Assembly (NCBI GenBank): GCA_904377845.1
Contig: CAJFGR010000032.1
Coordinates: 1-64,000 of the forward strand
Direction: 5' to 3'
DNA: 64,000 nucleotides
From: an uncultured Ruminococcus sp.
GTDB taxonomy: Bacteria > Bacillota > Clostridia > Lachnospirales > Lachnospiraceae
The position numbers and the translations under genes are program-made. Below, piece by piece: positions 10,902-19,227 of this stretch. The notes beneath the pieces are model-generated. The model saw nothing but the letters and a program-made list of their open reading frames with translations, did not search any database and had not been told where the DNA came from. Position 1 is the stretch's first letter. Each line of letters opens with the position of its first letter.

Positions 10902-11306
10902 ATGATTGATAAGAGAAAAGTACGCCTGATGTCAAGAGCCGCGATCTATGAAAAAAGATACGGTGAAGAGGATATCAGGATTACCGGTTATTATCAGAAA
11001 GATTATGCAAGCCTGAACACATGGATTACGCTGATCTGGATAACAGCGGGGTTCCTGCTGGTGGCCGGTCTTTTGTTTCTGGCCGGAGGGGAAGAGCTGC
11101 TGGAGGGTATTACATTCGTAAAGCTTCTGCTTCTTGCCGCCATTGCCCTTGCCGCTTATCTGGCTCTCATGATTATATACGGGATCGGCGCCGGGTCCTT
11201 TTACAGAAAGAAGCATATTCAGGCAAAACAGAGAATGAAGAAATATATACGGGATCTGTCCCGTCTGCAAAGAATGAATCTTAAAAAGGAGAAACACAGA
11301 TCATGA
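10902..11306 (+). CDS. Small membrane protein, unknown
   Basis: I do not recognise this 134-residue protein. It has a basic N-terminus, two membrane helices (about residues 38-62 and 72-97) forming a hairpin, and a basic cytoplasmic tail (KKHIQAKQRMKKYIRDLSR). ATG 10902 has GGAAGGA about 14 bases upstream, which is distant. Its stop overlaps the next start (ATGA at 11303), so the two are translationally coupled and may work together. The c-di-AMP synthase gene lies downstream in the same run of genes, but no functional link is proven. Confidence 0.8.
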   Translation: MIDKRKVRLMSRAAIYEKRYGEEDIRITGYYQKDYASLNTWITLIWITAGFLLVAGLLFLAGGEELLEGITFVKLLLLAAIALAAYLALMIIYGIGAGSFYRKKHIQAKQRMKKYIRDLSRLQRMNLKKEKHRS

Positions 11307-12352
11307 GTACGTTATTTGTATGGAGAGAGAGACTTCAGGAAATATACGCAAAGTATTCTGCATATATTCTGAAAGCTCTGCAGCTTATACTTGGCCTGGT
11401 TCTGTTCGGGCTGATTAATGCCAACATCGGCTTTATGAAGACGGCCTCTTCGGTTCTCTGCACTGCAGGTCTTGCGGTTGTCTGTACATTTTTCCCTATG
11501 ATCGTAATGGTTACTGCGGCTGCGGTACTGGTTCTTGTACATTTCTATTCCGTATCGTTCCCGATCGCTGCTGTATCTCTGGTCATTTTTCTGATAATGT
11601 ACATTTTCTATTTCCGCTTTACACCGGGGAAAGCATGGTATGTACTTCTGGCGGCACTTGCTTTCGGGCTTAAGATTCCTCTGGTGATCCCCGTGGTATT
11701 CGGCCTTATGGGAACGCCTGTGTGGATTGTTCCGGCTGCCTGCGGCGTTATTTCATATTATATGGTAGATTACGTCAAGGATTCGGCGGCGGCATTCAGA
11801 AGTACGGATGCGGACAGCCTCTTTGACAGCCTGATGAGCTTTACAAAGCAGGTGCTGACCGGTAAAGAGATGTGGCTGATGGTTGCAACGGTTGTAATAG
11901 GCATCCTTGTGGTAAACCTGATCCGCACCCGGGCTGCGGATCACGCATGGAAGCTTGCATCCGCGGCAGGAGCGGTCGTCTGTCTGATCATTGCCCTGAC
12001 CGGAAATATCGTCCTCGATACGGGCATATCCTATGCTGAGATTGTCATCAGTGCTATTGTGGGATTTGCAGTCGGGCTCGTTCTGGAATTCCTGTTCTTC
12101 TCGGTGGACTATTCACGGACAGAGAATATACAGTTTGAAGACGATGAATACTATTATTATGTCAAGGCGGTGCCCAAAGTCGGCGTTGCTGCTCCGGAAA
12201 AAGAAGTGAAGCGCATTACCGGAGATAAACCGGATAAAAAAGCGGAGGAAATATCCGGAGAATCTGGAAATACGAATACAGAAGAGATACTTTTGACAAG
12301 AAGTTTGAGTAAAGAACTCGGACTTGACCAGGAGAAAGGGAAGACCGAGTAA
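11303..12352 (+). CDS. Polytopic membrane protein upstream of cdaA, unknown
   Basis: A 349-residue protein with about eight or nine membrane helices through residue 270, then a charged soluble tail of about 80 residues (acidic FEDDEYYYYVK, then Lys/Glu-rich). It overlaps the preceding small membrane protein by 4 bases and ends 21 bases before cdaA. I recognise no catalytic motif. Its position suggests an envelope role connected with the CdaA/CdaR module, but that is inference from order alone. Confidence 0.8.
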   Translation: MSTLFVWRERLQEIYAKYSAYILKALQLILGLVLFGLINANIGFMKTASSVLCTAGLAVVCTFFPMIVMVTAAAVLVLVHFYSVSFPIAAVSLVIFLIMYIFYFRFTPGKAWYVLLAALAFGLKIPLVIPVVFGLMGTPVWIVPAACGVISYYMVDYVKDSAAAFRSTDADSLFDSLMSFTKQVLTGKEMWLMVATVVIGILVVNLIRTRAADHAWKLASAAGAVVCLIIALTGNIVLDTGISYAEIVISAIVGFAVGLVLEFLFFSVDYSRTENIQFEDDEYYYYVKAVPKVGVAAPEKEVKRITGDKPDKKAEEISGESGNTNTEEILLTRSLSKELGLDQEKGKTE

Positions 12353-12373
12353 TTAAGGCGGTGGCATACTGAT

Positions 12374-13240
12374 ATGATAGACTGGCTGAAAAATTTCATA
12401 GGTAACTACACGGAAGGTAAGTATTTTCCTTCTGTAGAGATAAAAGATATTATCGAAATCCTTATTATTACAGTAATCATATATGAGATCATGCTCTGGA
12501 TTAAAAACACTAAGGCATGGATGCTTCTGCGCGGAATTATCATGCTGGGTGCTTTTATTCTACTTGCATGGATATTTCAGATGCATACGATCCTCTATCT
12601 AGCGGCGCAGTCAATCAACGTACTGGCGATTGCGGCGATTGTTGTGTTCCAGCCGGAACTAAGGCGGGCCCTGGAGAAGCTTGGGGAGAAGAATCTGCTG
12701 AGCAATATCAATCTGTTTGATAAGAGCCGTGAGAACGAACGATTTTCTGATACAACGGCTGACAGCATTGTCTCCGCCTGTTATGCGATGGGAAGTGTAT
12801 GTACGGGAGCTCTCATCGTGGTAGAACAGGCAATCCGTCTGAATGAGTATGAGATGACCGGGATCGAGCTGGACTGTAAAGTATCCTCTCAGGTACTGAT
12901 CAATATATTTGAGCACAATACGCCGCTTCACGACGGAGCTGTGATTATACGCGGCGACAGGATTACTTCGGCGACTTGTTATCTGCCGCTTTCGGATAAT
13001 ATGAGTATCAGTAAGGATCTTGGCACAAGACACAGAGCGGCACTTGGAATGAGCGAAGTGTGCGACGCCCTTGTGATCGTTGTATCTGAAGAAACCGGAC
13101 TTGTATCATTTGCAATGGGAGGAAATCTGACCCGTGGAGTTAAACGCGAGGAGCTGAGGGAGAAGCTGAGCCAGATTCAGTATAGGAATACGGAGACAAA
13201 GAAGAGATTCTCTATACGGAAAGGATGGCGCAGAAAATGA
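12374..13240 (+). CDS. cdaA: Membrane diadenylate cyclase CdaA
   Basis: Makes c-di-AMP from two ATP; this nucleotide controls potassium and osmolyte transport and wall homeostasis in Firmicutes. The 288-residue protein has three N-terminal membrane helices (about 25-42, 48-66, 74-92) and a DisA_N catalytic domain with the DGA motif at 187-189 and GTRHRAA at 217-223, both needed for catalysis. It overlaps the start of cdaR (ATGA at 13237), the conserved CdaA-CdaR pairing. glmM, the usual third partner, is not in this window. Confidence 0.97.
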   Translation: MIDWLKNFIGNYTEGKYFPSVEIKDIIEILIITVIIYEIMLWIKNTKAWMLLRGIIMLGAFILLAWIFQMHTILYLAAQSINVLAIAAIVVFQPELRRALEKLGEKNLLSNINLFDKSRENERFSDTTADSIVSACYAMGSVCTGALIVVEQAIRLNEYEMTGIELDCKVSSQVLINIFEHNTPLHDGAVIIRGDRITSATCYLPLSDNMSISKDLGTRHRAALGMSEVCDALVIVVSEETGLVSFAMGGNLTRGVKREELREKLSQIQYRNTETKKRFSIRKGWRRK

Positions 13241-14550
13241 AAAAATATAAACTTACAACTAATCTGGGCCTGAAGATCACGGCATTTGTTTTTTCGGTTT
13301 TCCTGTGGCTGATCGTGGTGAATATCGACAATCCGGTATCAAACGCAACATTTAGCAATATTCCGGTTACAATTGTAAATGATGATATTATTACATCCTC
13401 AGGGGAAGTGTACCAGGTTGTTGGCGAGCAGACGGTAAGTGTGGTAGTATCCGCAACCAGAGAAGTGCGTCAGAAGCTGTCCGCCGATGATATTATAGCA
13501 ACAGCAGATATAAAAGAGATGGATACAAGCACGGGGCTCGTGCCAATTAAAATAAGCATTCCGGATTACAGATATGAATCGGCGGAGGCGGTGCCGAAGA
13601 ATCTGCAGATCCAGAGAGAAAAGTCCGGCAAGAAGGTTCTCGCTCTGACTGTCCGTACAGAAGGAGACGAACGCGACGGCTACAAGGTGGGCCGTATGAC
13701 GGTTACCCCGGAGAACGTGACGATTACCGGCGCTCAATCCACACTGGATCAGATAGATCAGGCAGTGGCTGTTGTGGATATTAACGGTATTTCTGAAGAT
13801 GAAGTGAGAACGGCAGATCTGTATCTGTATGGTGCAGATGGCAATATAATCGGCCAGAACCAGTTGGAGAACAATCTTGGCGAAGAAGGCATTACAGTCT
13901 CCATCGAGGTACTGAAGATAAAGACAGTTCCGATAACTGCAGAAGCATCAGGGACTCCCGCCGAAGGATACCGATATACCGGATGTACGGTCGAGCCGGA
14001 GAGCATACAGATCTGCGGAAAAAGCGATGTGATCAACGGCATAAATGAAATCACTGTACCCTCGTCTGCTGTTAATATTAATGGTGCGCAAGGTGATGTT
14101 GTGGAGACTGTGAACATTACGTCTTATCTGCCGGAAGATGTAAGCCTTGTTGAGGAAAATTCCGGTAATGTAAAGATCACTGCATCGATCGAGCGGGAAG
14201 GTACGAGGACAATAGATTTTATGGTCAGCTCGATTATCATCAATAATCTATCCGATGATCTGACAGTGAGCTATGAACCGGATGCTGAGCTCTCATTTAC
14301 ATTCAGCGGAGAACAGAGCAGGCTGGATGCGCTGGACATCAGCAATGCCGTGTCAGTGGACATGAAAGCTTATACACAGCCGGGAACATATAATGTACCG
14401 GTAGATATTGTCCTGCCTGACGGCATTACACTGACTTCGGAAGTAACGGTACAGCTGACCCTGGAGGAAAAGCCGGCGAATAATACGGATAATCCGGGAA
14501 CAGACGAACCGTCCGGAGAAGCGGGGACGGAGAACCCTTCCGATCAGTAA
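13237..14550 (+). CDS. cdaR: CdaR, YbbR-domain regulator of CdaA
   Basis: Extracytoplasmic YbbR-repeat protein anchored by one N-terminal helix (LGLKITAFVFSVFLWLIVVN), known to bind and modulate CdaA. Several YbbR-type repeats follow (marked by segments such as KVGRMTVTPENVTITG and YTGCTVEPESIQICG), and the tail is Glu/Pro/Asn-rich. ATG 13237 is preferred because the protein then begins MKKYKLTTNLGLK, as in the family, and overlaps the cdaA stop; ATG 13225 in the same frame would add four residues. The product is 437 residues. Confidence 0.93.
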   Translation: MKKYKLTTNLGLKITAFVFSVFLWLIVVNIDNPVSNATFSNIPVTIVNDDIITSSGEVYQVVGEQTVSVVVSATREVRQKLSADDIIATADIKEMDTSTGLVPIKISIPDYRYESAEAVPKNLQIQREKSGKKVLALTVRTEGDERDGYKVGRMTVTPENVTITGAQSTLDQIDQAVAVVDINGISEDEVRTADLYLYGADGNIIGQNQLENNLGEEGITVSIEVLKIKTVPITAEASGTPAEGYRYTGCTVEPESIQICGKSDVINGINEITVPSSAVNINGAQGDVVETVNITSYLPEDVSLVEENSGNVKITASIEREGTRTIDFMVSSIIINNLSDDLTVSYEPDAELSFTFSGEQSRLDALDISNAVSVDMKAYTQPGTYNVPVDIVLPDGITLTSEVTVQLTLEEKPANNTDNPGTDEPSGEAGTENPSDQ

Positions 14551-14610
14551 AGCGGCAGGTAAAGATCAGACTACGGGCAGAATGAACAAATATACGAGAG
14601 GTGATGCAGT

Positions 14611-14886
14611 ATGGTAAACGGCAAAGTAAAGATCAAGAATCCGACCGGGCTTCATTTGAGACCGGCAGGTCTTTTCTGTAAAACTGCCATGCAGTTTAAG
14701 AGTAAGATTACAGTTCTTAAAAAGACGCGCCATGAAGATGTTACAGCTAATGCAAAAAGCGTACTGAGCGTACTGGGCGCGTGCATCAAGAGCGGTGACG
14801 AGATTGAGATCGTCTGCGACGGACCGGATGAAGACGATGCATTGAAAGTAATGGTACAGCTTGTAGAGGACGGGCTCGGTGAGTAA
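14611..14886 (+). CDS. HPr family phosphocarrier protein
   Basis: A 91-residue HPr-like protein. His15 in GLHLRPAG is the site phosphorylated by enzyme I of the PTS. The helix NAKSVLSVLG contains a serine (Ser50) where Firmicute HPr has regulatory Ser46. The loop before it is about four residues longer than in B. subtilis HPr, so this could be the main HPr or a Crh-like paralogue. A GAGAGGTGATG site precedes ATG 14611. No other PTS gene is near. Confidence 0.92.
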   Translation: MVNGKVKIKNPTGLHLRPAGLFCKTAMQFKSKITVLKKTRHEDVTANAKSVLSVLGACIKSGDEIEIVCDGPDEDDALKVMVQLVEDGLGE

Positions 14887-14930
14887 ATTAAAATAAATAA
14901 TCAGAAAACACGATTCAGGAGGAAAAAACT

Positions 14931-15848
14931 ATGAACAGAGCAGCACTTGTTATTATGGCGGCCGGTATCGGAAGCCGTTTTGGCGGAGGCATCAAACAAC
15001 TGGCTCCGGTAGGACCCAACGGGGAGATTATTATGGATTATTCCATTTATGACGCAATCGAAGCCGGATTTGACAAAGTTGTATTTGTGATCCGAAAAGA
15101 TCTCGAGAAAGATTTTAAAGAGGTAATCGGAAACCGGATCGAAAAGCAGGTGGAAGTAGCGTATGCTTATCAGGAAGTATCTGATATTCCGGAAAAGTAC
15201 CGTGAAAAATTTACAGAAAGATCGAAACCATGGGGGACAGGTCAGGCAATTCTGTGCTGCAAAGATGTGGTTGATTCCCCGTTTCTCGTTATTAATGCAG
15301 ATGATTATTACGGTAAGGATGCATTTAAAGAAGCGTACTCCTATTTGACAAGTGTGGAAGATACTGGTAAAATGCAGATTTGTATGGTCAGCTTTGTATT
15401 GAAAAATACGCTCAGTGACAACGGCGGAGTGACCCGTGGAATCTGCAAGGTGGACGAAACAGGTATGCTTGCGGGAATCACAGAGACTCATAATATTGAA
15501 AAAGACGGAGACAGAGCTGTTGTAAGATCTGATGACGGGATAAAAGAACTGGATCCGGAGTCCCCGGTATCGATGAATATGTGGGGCCTGACTCCGGAGT
15601 TTATAAACATCCTGGACTCCGGATTTGACAGTTTTCTTGAAGAGACAAGCCGGGATGATCTGAAAGCAGAGTATCTGCTTCCGACGATTATCGGAGATCT
15701 CCTTCAGGAAGGAAAGCTGGACGTCCGTGTACTGAAGTCTCATGACCAGTGGTTTGGAGTGACATACAAGGAAGACCGGGAAGCAGTGACGGATGCATTG
15801 AGGAAGCTGATAGCGGATGGTGTGTATCCTTCTGTTTTGTACAGGTAG
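14931..15848 (+). CDS. NTP-transferase-fold nucleotidyltransferase
   Basis: The N-terminal LVIMAAGIGSRFGGGIKQL is the nucleotide-binding loop of sugar-phosphate nucleotidyltransferases (GlmU, RmlA or GalU type), and LVINADDYYG holds the metal-binding acid pair. At 305 residues it lacks a left-handed helix acyltransferase domain, so it only activates a sugar or related phosphate. The substrate cannot be read from sequence. A strong AGGAGG site precedes ATG 14931. It sits just before the LCP gene and the glycan island, which fits a role in supplying an activated precursor. Confidence 0.85.
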   Translation: MNRAALVIMAAGIGSRFGGGIKQLAPVGPNGEIIMDYSIYDAIEAGFDKVVFVIRKDLEKDFKEVIGNRIEKQVEVAYAYQEVSDIPEKYREKFTERSKPWGTGQAILCCKDVVDSPFLVINADDYYGKDAFKEAYSYLTSVEDTGKMQICMVSFVLKNTLSDNGGVTRGICKVDETGMLAGITETHNIEKDGDRAVVRSDDGIKELDPESPVSMNMWGLTPEFINILDSGFDSFLEETSRDDLKAEYLLPTIIGDLLQEGKLDVRVLKSHDQWFGVTYKEDREAVTDALRKLIADGVYPSVLYR

Positions 15849-15895
15849 ATAATTGAAGCATATATACGGGAAAAATTAGTAAAGGAATTTTGACA

Positions 15896-17434
15896 ATGGC
15901 GAAAAGACGCAGAATGGCAGAGGCTGCCGCGCGTAACGGTAAAAATACAATAAGAAATTCCGGGAGAACGGCTACCAACAGGTTCGGTTCGTTTTGTCTG
16001 GTAATTCAGGCAGCGGTAAGTATTATATTTATGATTGTTGTTATGCTGCTTAATATGCTCCCGCTTAATTATCTTGCCCTTGTTGCGGCGGCGCTTTTCT
16101 TCCTGTGGTGTATTGCATTTACGACGCAGGCGGTGCGCAAAAAGAAGGGAATTGGCGGAAAGATATTCAGTTTGCTGCTGACCTGTGTTCTGGTCATAGG
16201 CGCTTACAATATTGCCGAGGCAAATAATATGCTCGCTTTAATCACAGGTGGGAATACACGTGTGGATAAGATGGCAGTGGCGGTTGTAAAGGAAGATCCG
16301 GCCGAGACAATTGAGGATACTGTAGATTATAATTTCGGTGTACAGTTCCAGCAGGGCGGTGATAATATACAGACTGCAGTTACCAATCTGCAGGAAGAAC
16401 TTGGGACAGACCTTACATTGACGGAATGTGATTCCGTTCAGGATCAGGCGCAGGAGCTTATCGATGGCAACGTGGGAGCAATCATATATAATGAGGCGTA
16501 CACGGAATTAATGGATGACGCAGTAGAAGGCTTTAGCGACAATGTGAAAATTATTTACGAGATGGATATAAAGACAGAGCTGAATTTGGGCGGCGGCACC
16601 GACGATACACTTACGAAAGAGCCGTTTACCGTATATATCAGCGGAATTGACACATATGGGGAAGTTTCTGAAACGAGCCGCAGTGATGTTAATATTATTG
16701 CTGTTGTCAATCCTACAACTCATCAGATCCTGCTTATTACAACTCCGAGGGACAGCTATGTTCCATTGTATGGACCTGGAGTAGAGCAGGGGGCTATGGA
16801 TAAGCTGACCCATGCCGGGGTATATGGCATAGACACTTCTATGGAGACTCTGGGAGAATTATATGAAACTGACATAAATTATTATGTAAGACTTAATTTT
16901 ACTTCTCTGATTGATATTGTTGATATATTGGGCGGCGTCGATGTTGATTCAGAAGTGGCGTTTACGACCGGAGATGAGTCCGGCTGTATCGTTGAAGTGA
17001 AAGAAGGGCTGAATCATTTTAATGGCGAGCAGGCATTAGCGTTCAGCAGAGAGAGACATAATCTGGAAGATGGAGACAATCAGAGAGGCAAGAATCAGCA
17101 GGCTGTCATTACAGGATTGCTGAAAAAGGTTATTTCACCTACAATGCTTCTTAAGGCGCCTTCTATTATGAATCAGATCAGTAAGGATGTGGAAATGAAC
17201 ATCACGAGGGATCAGTTGAATACTTTGATTAAAGATCAGCTTGGGACAAACGCTACATGGACGATACAATCGGTGGCGCTTACAGGTGAAGGCGGACAGG
17301 ACTACTGCTACTCTGCTTCATCGCAATTACTTTATGTAATGTATCCTGATGAGGAAGATTTGCAAAGTATCATAGATCTTACAAATGTTGTAGAAGAGGG
17401 TGGAGTACTTCCAGAAGGAGAAGCACTGAATTAA
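15896..17434 (+). CDS. LytR-CpsA-Psr (LCP) family glycopolymer ligase
   Basis: LCP enzymes move undecaprenyl-linked polymers such as teichoic acids or capsule onto peptidoglycan outside the membrane. The 512-residue protein has a basic N-terminus and three membrane helices (about residues 32-55, 60-75, 87-105). An extracellular accessory region follows, then the LCP domain with RSDVNIIAVV, LLITTPRDSYV, DKLTHAGVYG and LIDIVDILGGVDV; the arginines and aspartates bind the polyprenyl pyrophosphate. ATG 15896 has AAAGGA nine bases upstream. A terminator follows, and the polysaccharide island begins just after. Confidence 0.93.
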   Translation: MAKRRRMAEAAARNGKNTIRNSGRTATNRFGSFCLVIQAAVSIIFMIVVMLLNMLPLNYLALVAAALFFLWCIAFTTQAVRKKKGIGGKIFSLLLTCVLVIGAYNIAEANNMLALITGGNTRVDKMAVAVVKEDPAETIEDTVDYNFGVQFQQGGDNIQTAVTNLQEELGTDLTLTECDSVQDQAQELIDGNVGAIIYNEAYTELMDDAVEGFSDNVKIIYEMDIKTELNLGGGTDDTLTKEPFTVYISGIDTYGEVSETSRSDVNIIAVVNPTTHQILLITTPRDSYVPLYGPGVEQGAMDKLTHAGVYGIDTSMETLGELYETDINYYVRLNFTSLIDIVDILGGVDVDSEVAFTTGDESGCIVEVKEGLNHFNGEQALAFSRERHNLEDGDNQRGKNQQAVITGLLKKVISPTMLLKAPSIMNQISKDVEMNITRDQLNTLIKDQLGTNATWTIQSVALTGEGGQDYCYSASSQLLYVMYPDEEDLQSIIDLTNVVEEGGVLPEGEALN

Positions 17435-17442
17435 TTTAGTGA

Positions 17443-17485
17443 AAAGAGTACAGGAATGAGGTTCTTGTGCTCTTTCATTATTTTT
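17443..17485 (+). terminator. Intrinsic terminator after the first LCP gene
   Basis: AAAGAGTACAGGAA (17443-17456) pairs with TTCTTGTGCTCTTT (17462-17475) over 14 bp with two G-U pairs and a 5-base loop, followed by a T-rich stretch ending TTTTT at 17485. Confidence 0.8.
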
Positions 17486-17502
17486 AATTTAAGGGGTAAA
17501 GT

Positions 17503-18621
17503 GTGGCACGTGAAATGTTTCACCTAAGCGCGGAGAACAATATGATTGAAAAAAGAGAAAATGTGTATTTTAATTATTTGAAAGGAATTGCAGCAATTTC
17601 AATTGTTCTTTTTCATTACAATAAACTAACAGATACATTGCATAATAATGAGTTGTTTCCTTTCTATAATATTCTCGAAATAGCATATGTTAAAGGAGGA
17701 AATTTAGTTGAATTCTTTTTCATGTTATCGGGGGTATTGTTTTTTATGAATTATGAAAAAAGACTGGTGGATGGAGCAATAAGTGGAAAGGCCTTTTTTC
17801 TAAGAAGAATTATGAAATTGTATCCATTATATTTGATTACAACAGCTGTTACGTTTGTTTTGCAAATTATACATTATTCCACTAATGGATTCTTTTTTGA
17901 TCATGTAAGGGAATCTATTTTTTTTAATTGTAAATATCTATTATTAAATATTATAGGGATATCCAGTCAATGGTTCTCGGCAAGAGAACCATATCCTATC
18001 AATTCTCCGGCCTGGTATTTAAGCGTTAGTTTTTTTGTATATATCTTATTTGCTGTTCTGTGCAGAACAGTAAAAAATGATATATTAAGAAGAACGATCT
18101 GTTTTGCATTGAGTATAATTGGATATATATTAATTGTGAAAAATATATCATTTCCGTTTTTAAATATTGATATGGGAAGAGGAATAAGCTGTTTTTTTAT
18201 AGGTGGTATGTCATACCTCATATGGAATCAAGTACATCAGAGAAAAAATAAACCTCTTTCTATTTTAATTATGTCAGCATCGGTTTTTATATTCATATCT
18301 TCGTGTTTATTTAACAATCTATATTTAGTTATGTTAATTCGCTATATATCGGTGATTATATTTTGTCTTACGTTAAATACGTTTGTATCGTGGAATTGTA
18401 GACTGTTAAACGAATTAGGAAAAATTTCGTTTTCAATCTATTTATGGCAGTTCCCTTATATGTGTGCTATTAAAATACTTATAAGAAATATAGATATTTT
18501 TTATACGAAAATCTTTTTTGTTTTGTTTTGGAGTGTATTGTTAGTTTTAAGTATTTTAAGCTATGTTTTTATAGAAAATAGATTTAAAAATACTATGCGT
18601 TCTAAAAATAGAAAGCCATAG
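17503..18621 (+). CDS. Acyltransferase 3 family membrane protein
   Basis: Integral membrane acyltransferase of the OafA/NodX type, which transfers acetyl or other acyl groups to surface sugars. The 372-residue protein has about ten helices and the family features YLKGIAAISIVLFHY (with the conserved His), FFMLSGVLFF, RRIMKLYPLY and a C-terminal SFSIYLWQFP. The start is GTG 17503 with AAGGGG six bases upstream; ATG 17542 is an alternative. It is the first gene of the AT-rich island and is separated from the LCP gene by a terminator. Its acceptor is unknown, presumably the glycan made by the downstream operon. Confidence 0.9.
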   Translation: MAREMFHLSAENNMIEKRENVYFNYLKGIAAISIVLFHYNKLTDTLHNNELFPFYNILEIAYVKGGNLVEFFFMLSGVLFFMNYEKRLVDGAISGKAFFLRRIMKLYPLYLITTAVTFVLQIIHYSTNGFFFDHVRESIFFNCKYLLLNIIGISSQWFSAREPYPINSPAWYLSVSFFVYILFAVLCRTVKNDILRRTICFALSIIGYILIVKNISFPFLNIDMGRGISCFFIGGMSYLIWNQVHQRKNKPLSILIMSASVFIFISSCLFNNLYLVMLIRYISVIIFCLTLNTFVSWNCRLLNELGKISFSIYLWQFPYMCAIKILIRNIDIFYTKIFFVLFWSVLLVLSILSYVFIENRFKNTMRSKNRKP

Positions 18622-18716
18622 TAGGCATTTTTTCCCATTGAAAGCCTTGGGGTTTCTTGTTATCATAAATTGTGTTTGAATCAGAAATTAATTGTAAAGG
18701 AGTGGGGACAAAAAGT

Positions 18717-19202
18717 ATGTGGAAACATAGCCGGTGCATATTATATAGTTTTTTACTGATATGCATACTGTTTGCTATTGTACCGGGATGTTCTGCGCAC
18801 GCTGAATTAAGTGATTCTGGCGAAAACAGAATGGCCACGGTATATTTTGTTGATGATGCAAGTGCTGAAATGACTGAAGAAAACTGTATGGTGCAAGATG
18901 AATATGACATATGGAATATTTTGCAAGAAAAAGGAGTTTTAAGTGAAGATTGTAAATTGTTGAGTTTGCTTGTTGATGAACAAAACAAGAAGTTGGATCT
19001 CGATTTCAATAGAGCGACAGGAGAGCGGATTCGCAGTATGGGAACAACTGGTGAGACGGAAATCATAGGATGCCTGATTAATACATATCTTGATGCTTAT
19101 GATTGTGATAAAATTCGATTAACGGAAGAGGGAGACTCTTTTGAAACATCTCATGGCGCTGTATTTGATGGATATGAAGAACGAATGGATTTTAAGGATT
19201 AG
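18717..19202 (+). CDS. GerMN-domain lipoprotein
   Basis: A 161-residue predicted lipoprotein: an N-terminal hydrophobic stretch ends in IVPGC (Cys25), a lipobox-like site. The mature part resembles the GerMN domain of spore and germination proteins (GCLINTYLDAYDCDKIRLT, then FETSHGAVFDGY). ATG 18717 is used because AGGAGTGGGG precedes it; the frame opens further upstream at 18672 without a good site. It lies 25 bases before the amidase gene, so the two are probably cotranscribed. GerMN proteins are often found with wall hydrolases, so it may help localise or regulate the amidase (inference). Confidence 0.8.
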   Translation: MWKHSRCILYSFLLICILFAIVPGCSAHAELSDSGENRMATVYFVDDASAEMTEENCMVQDEYDIWNILQEKGVLSEDCKLLSLLVDEQNKKLDLDFNRATGERIRSMGTTGETEIIGCLINTYLDAYDCDKIRLTEEGDSFETSHGAVFDGYEERMDFKD

Positions 19203-19227
19203 GATATATGGAGAGGAGTCAAAAATT

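Noticed and set aside
17509..17524. CACGTGAAATGTTTCACC resembling a ParB parS site
   Set aside because: The two halves are in the opposite order from the parS palindrome, so it is not a parS match; it lies inside the start of the acyltransferase gene.
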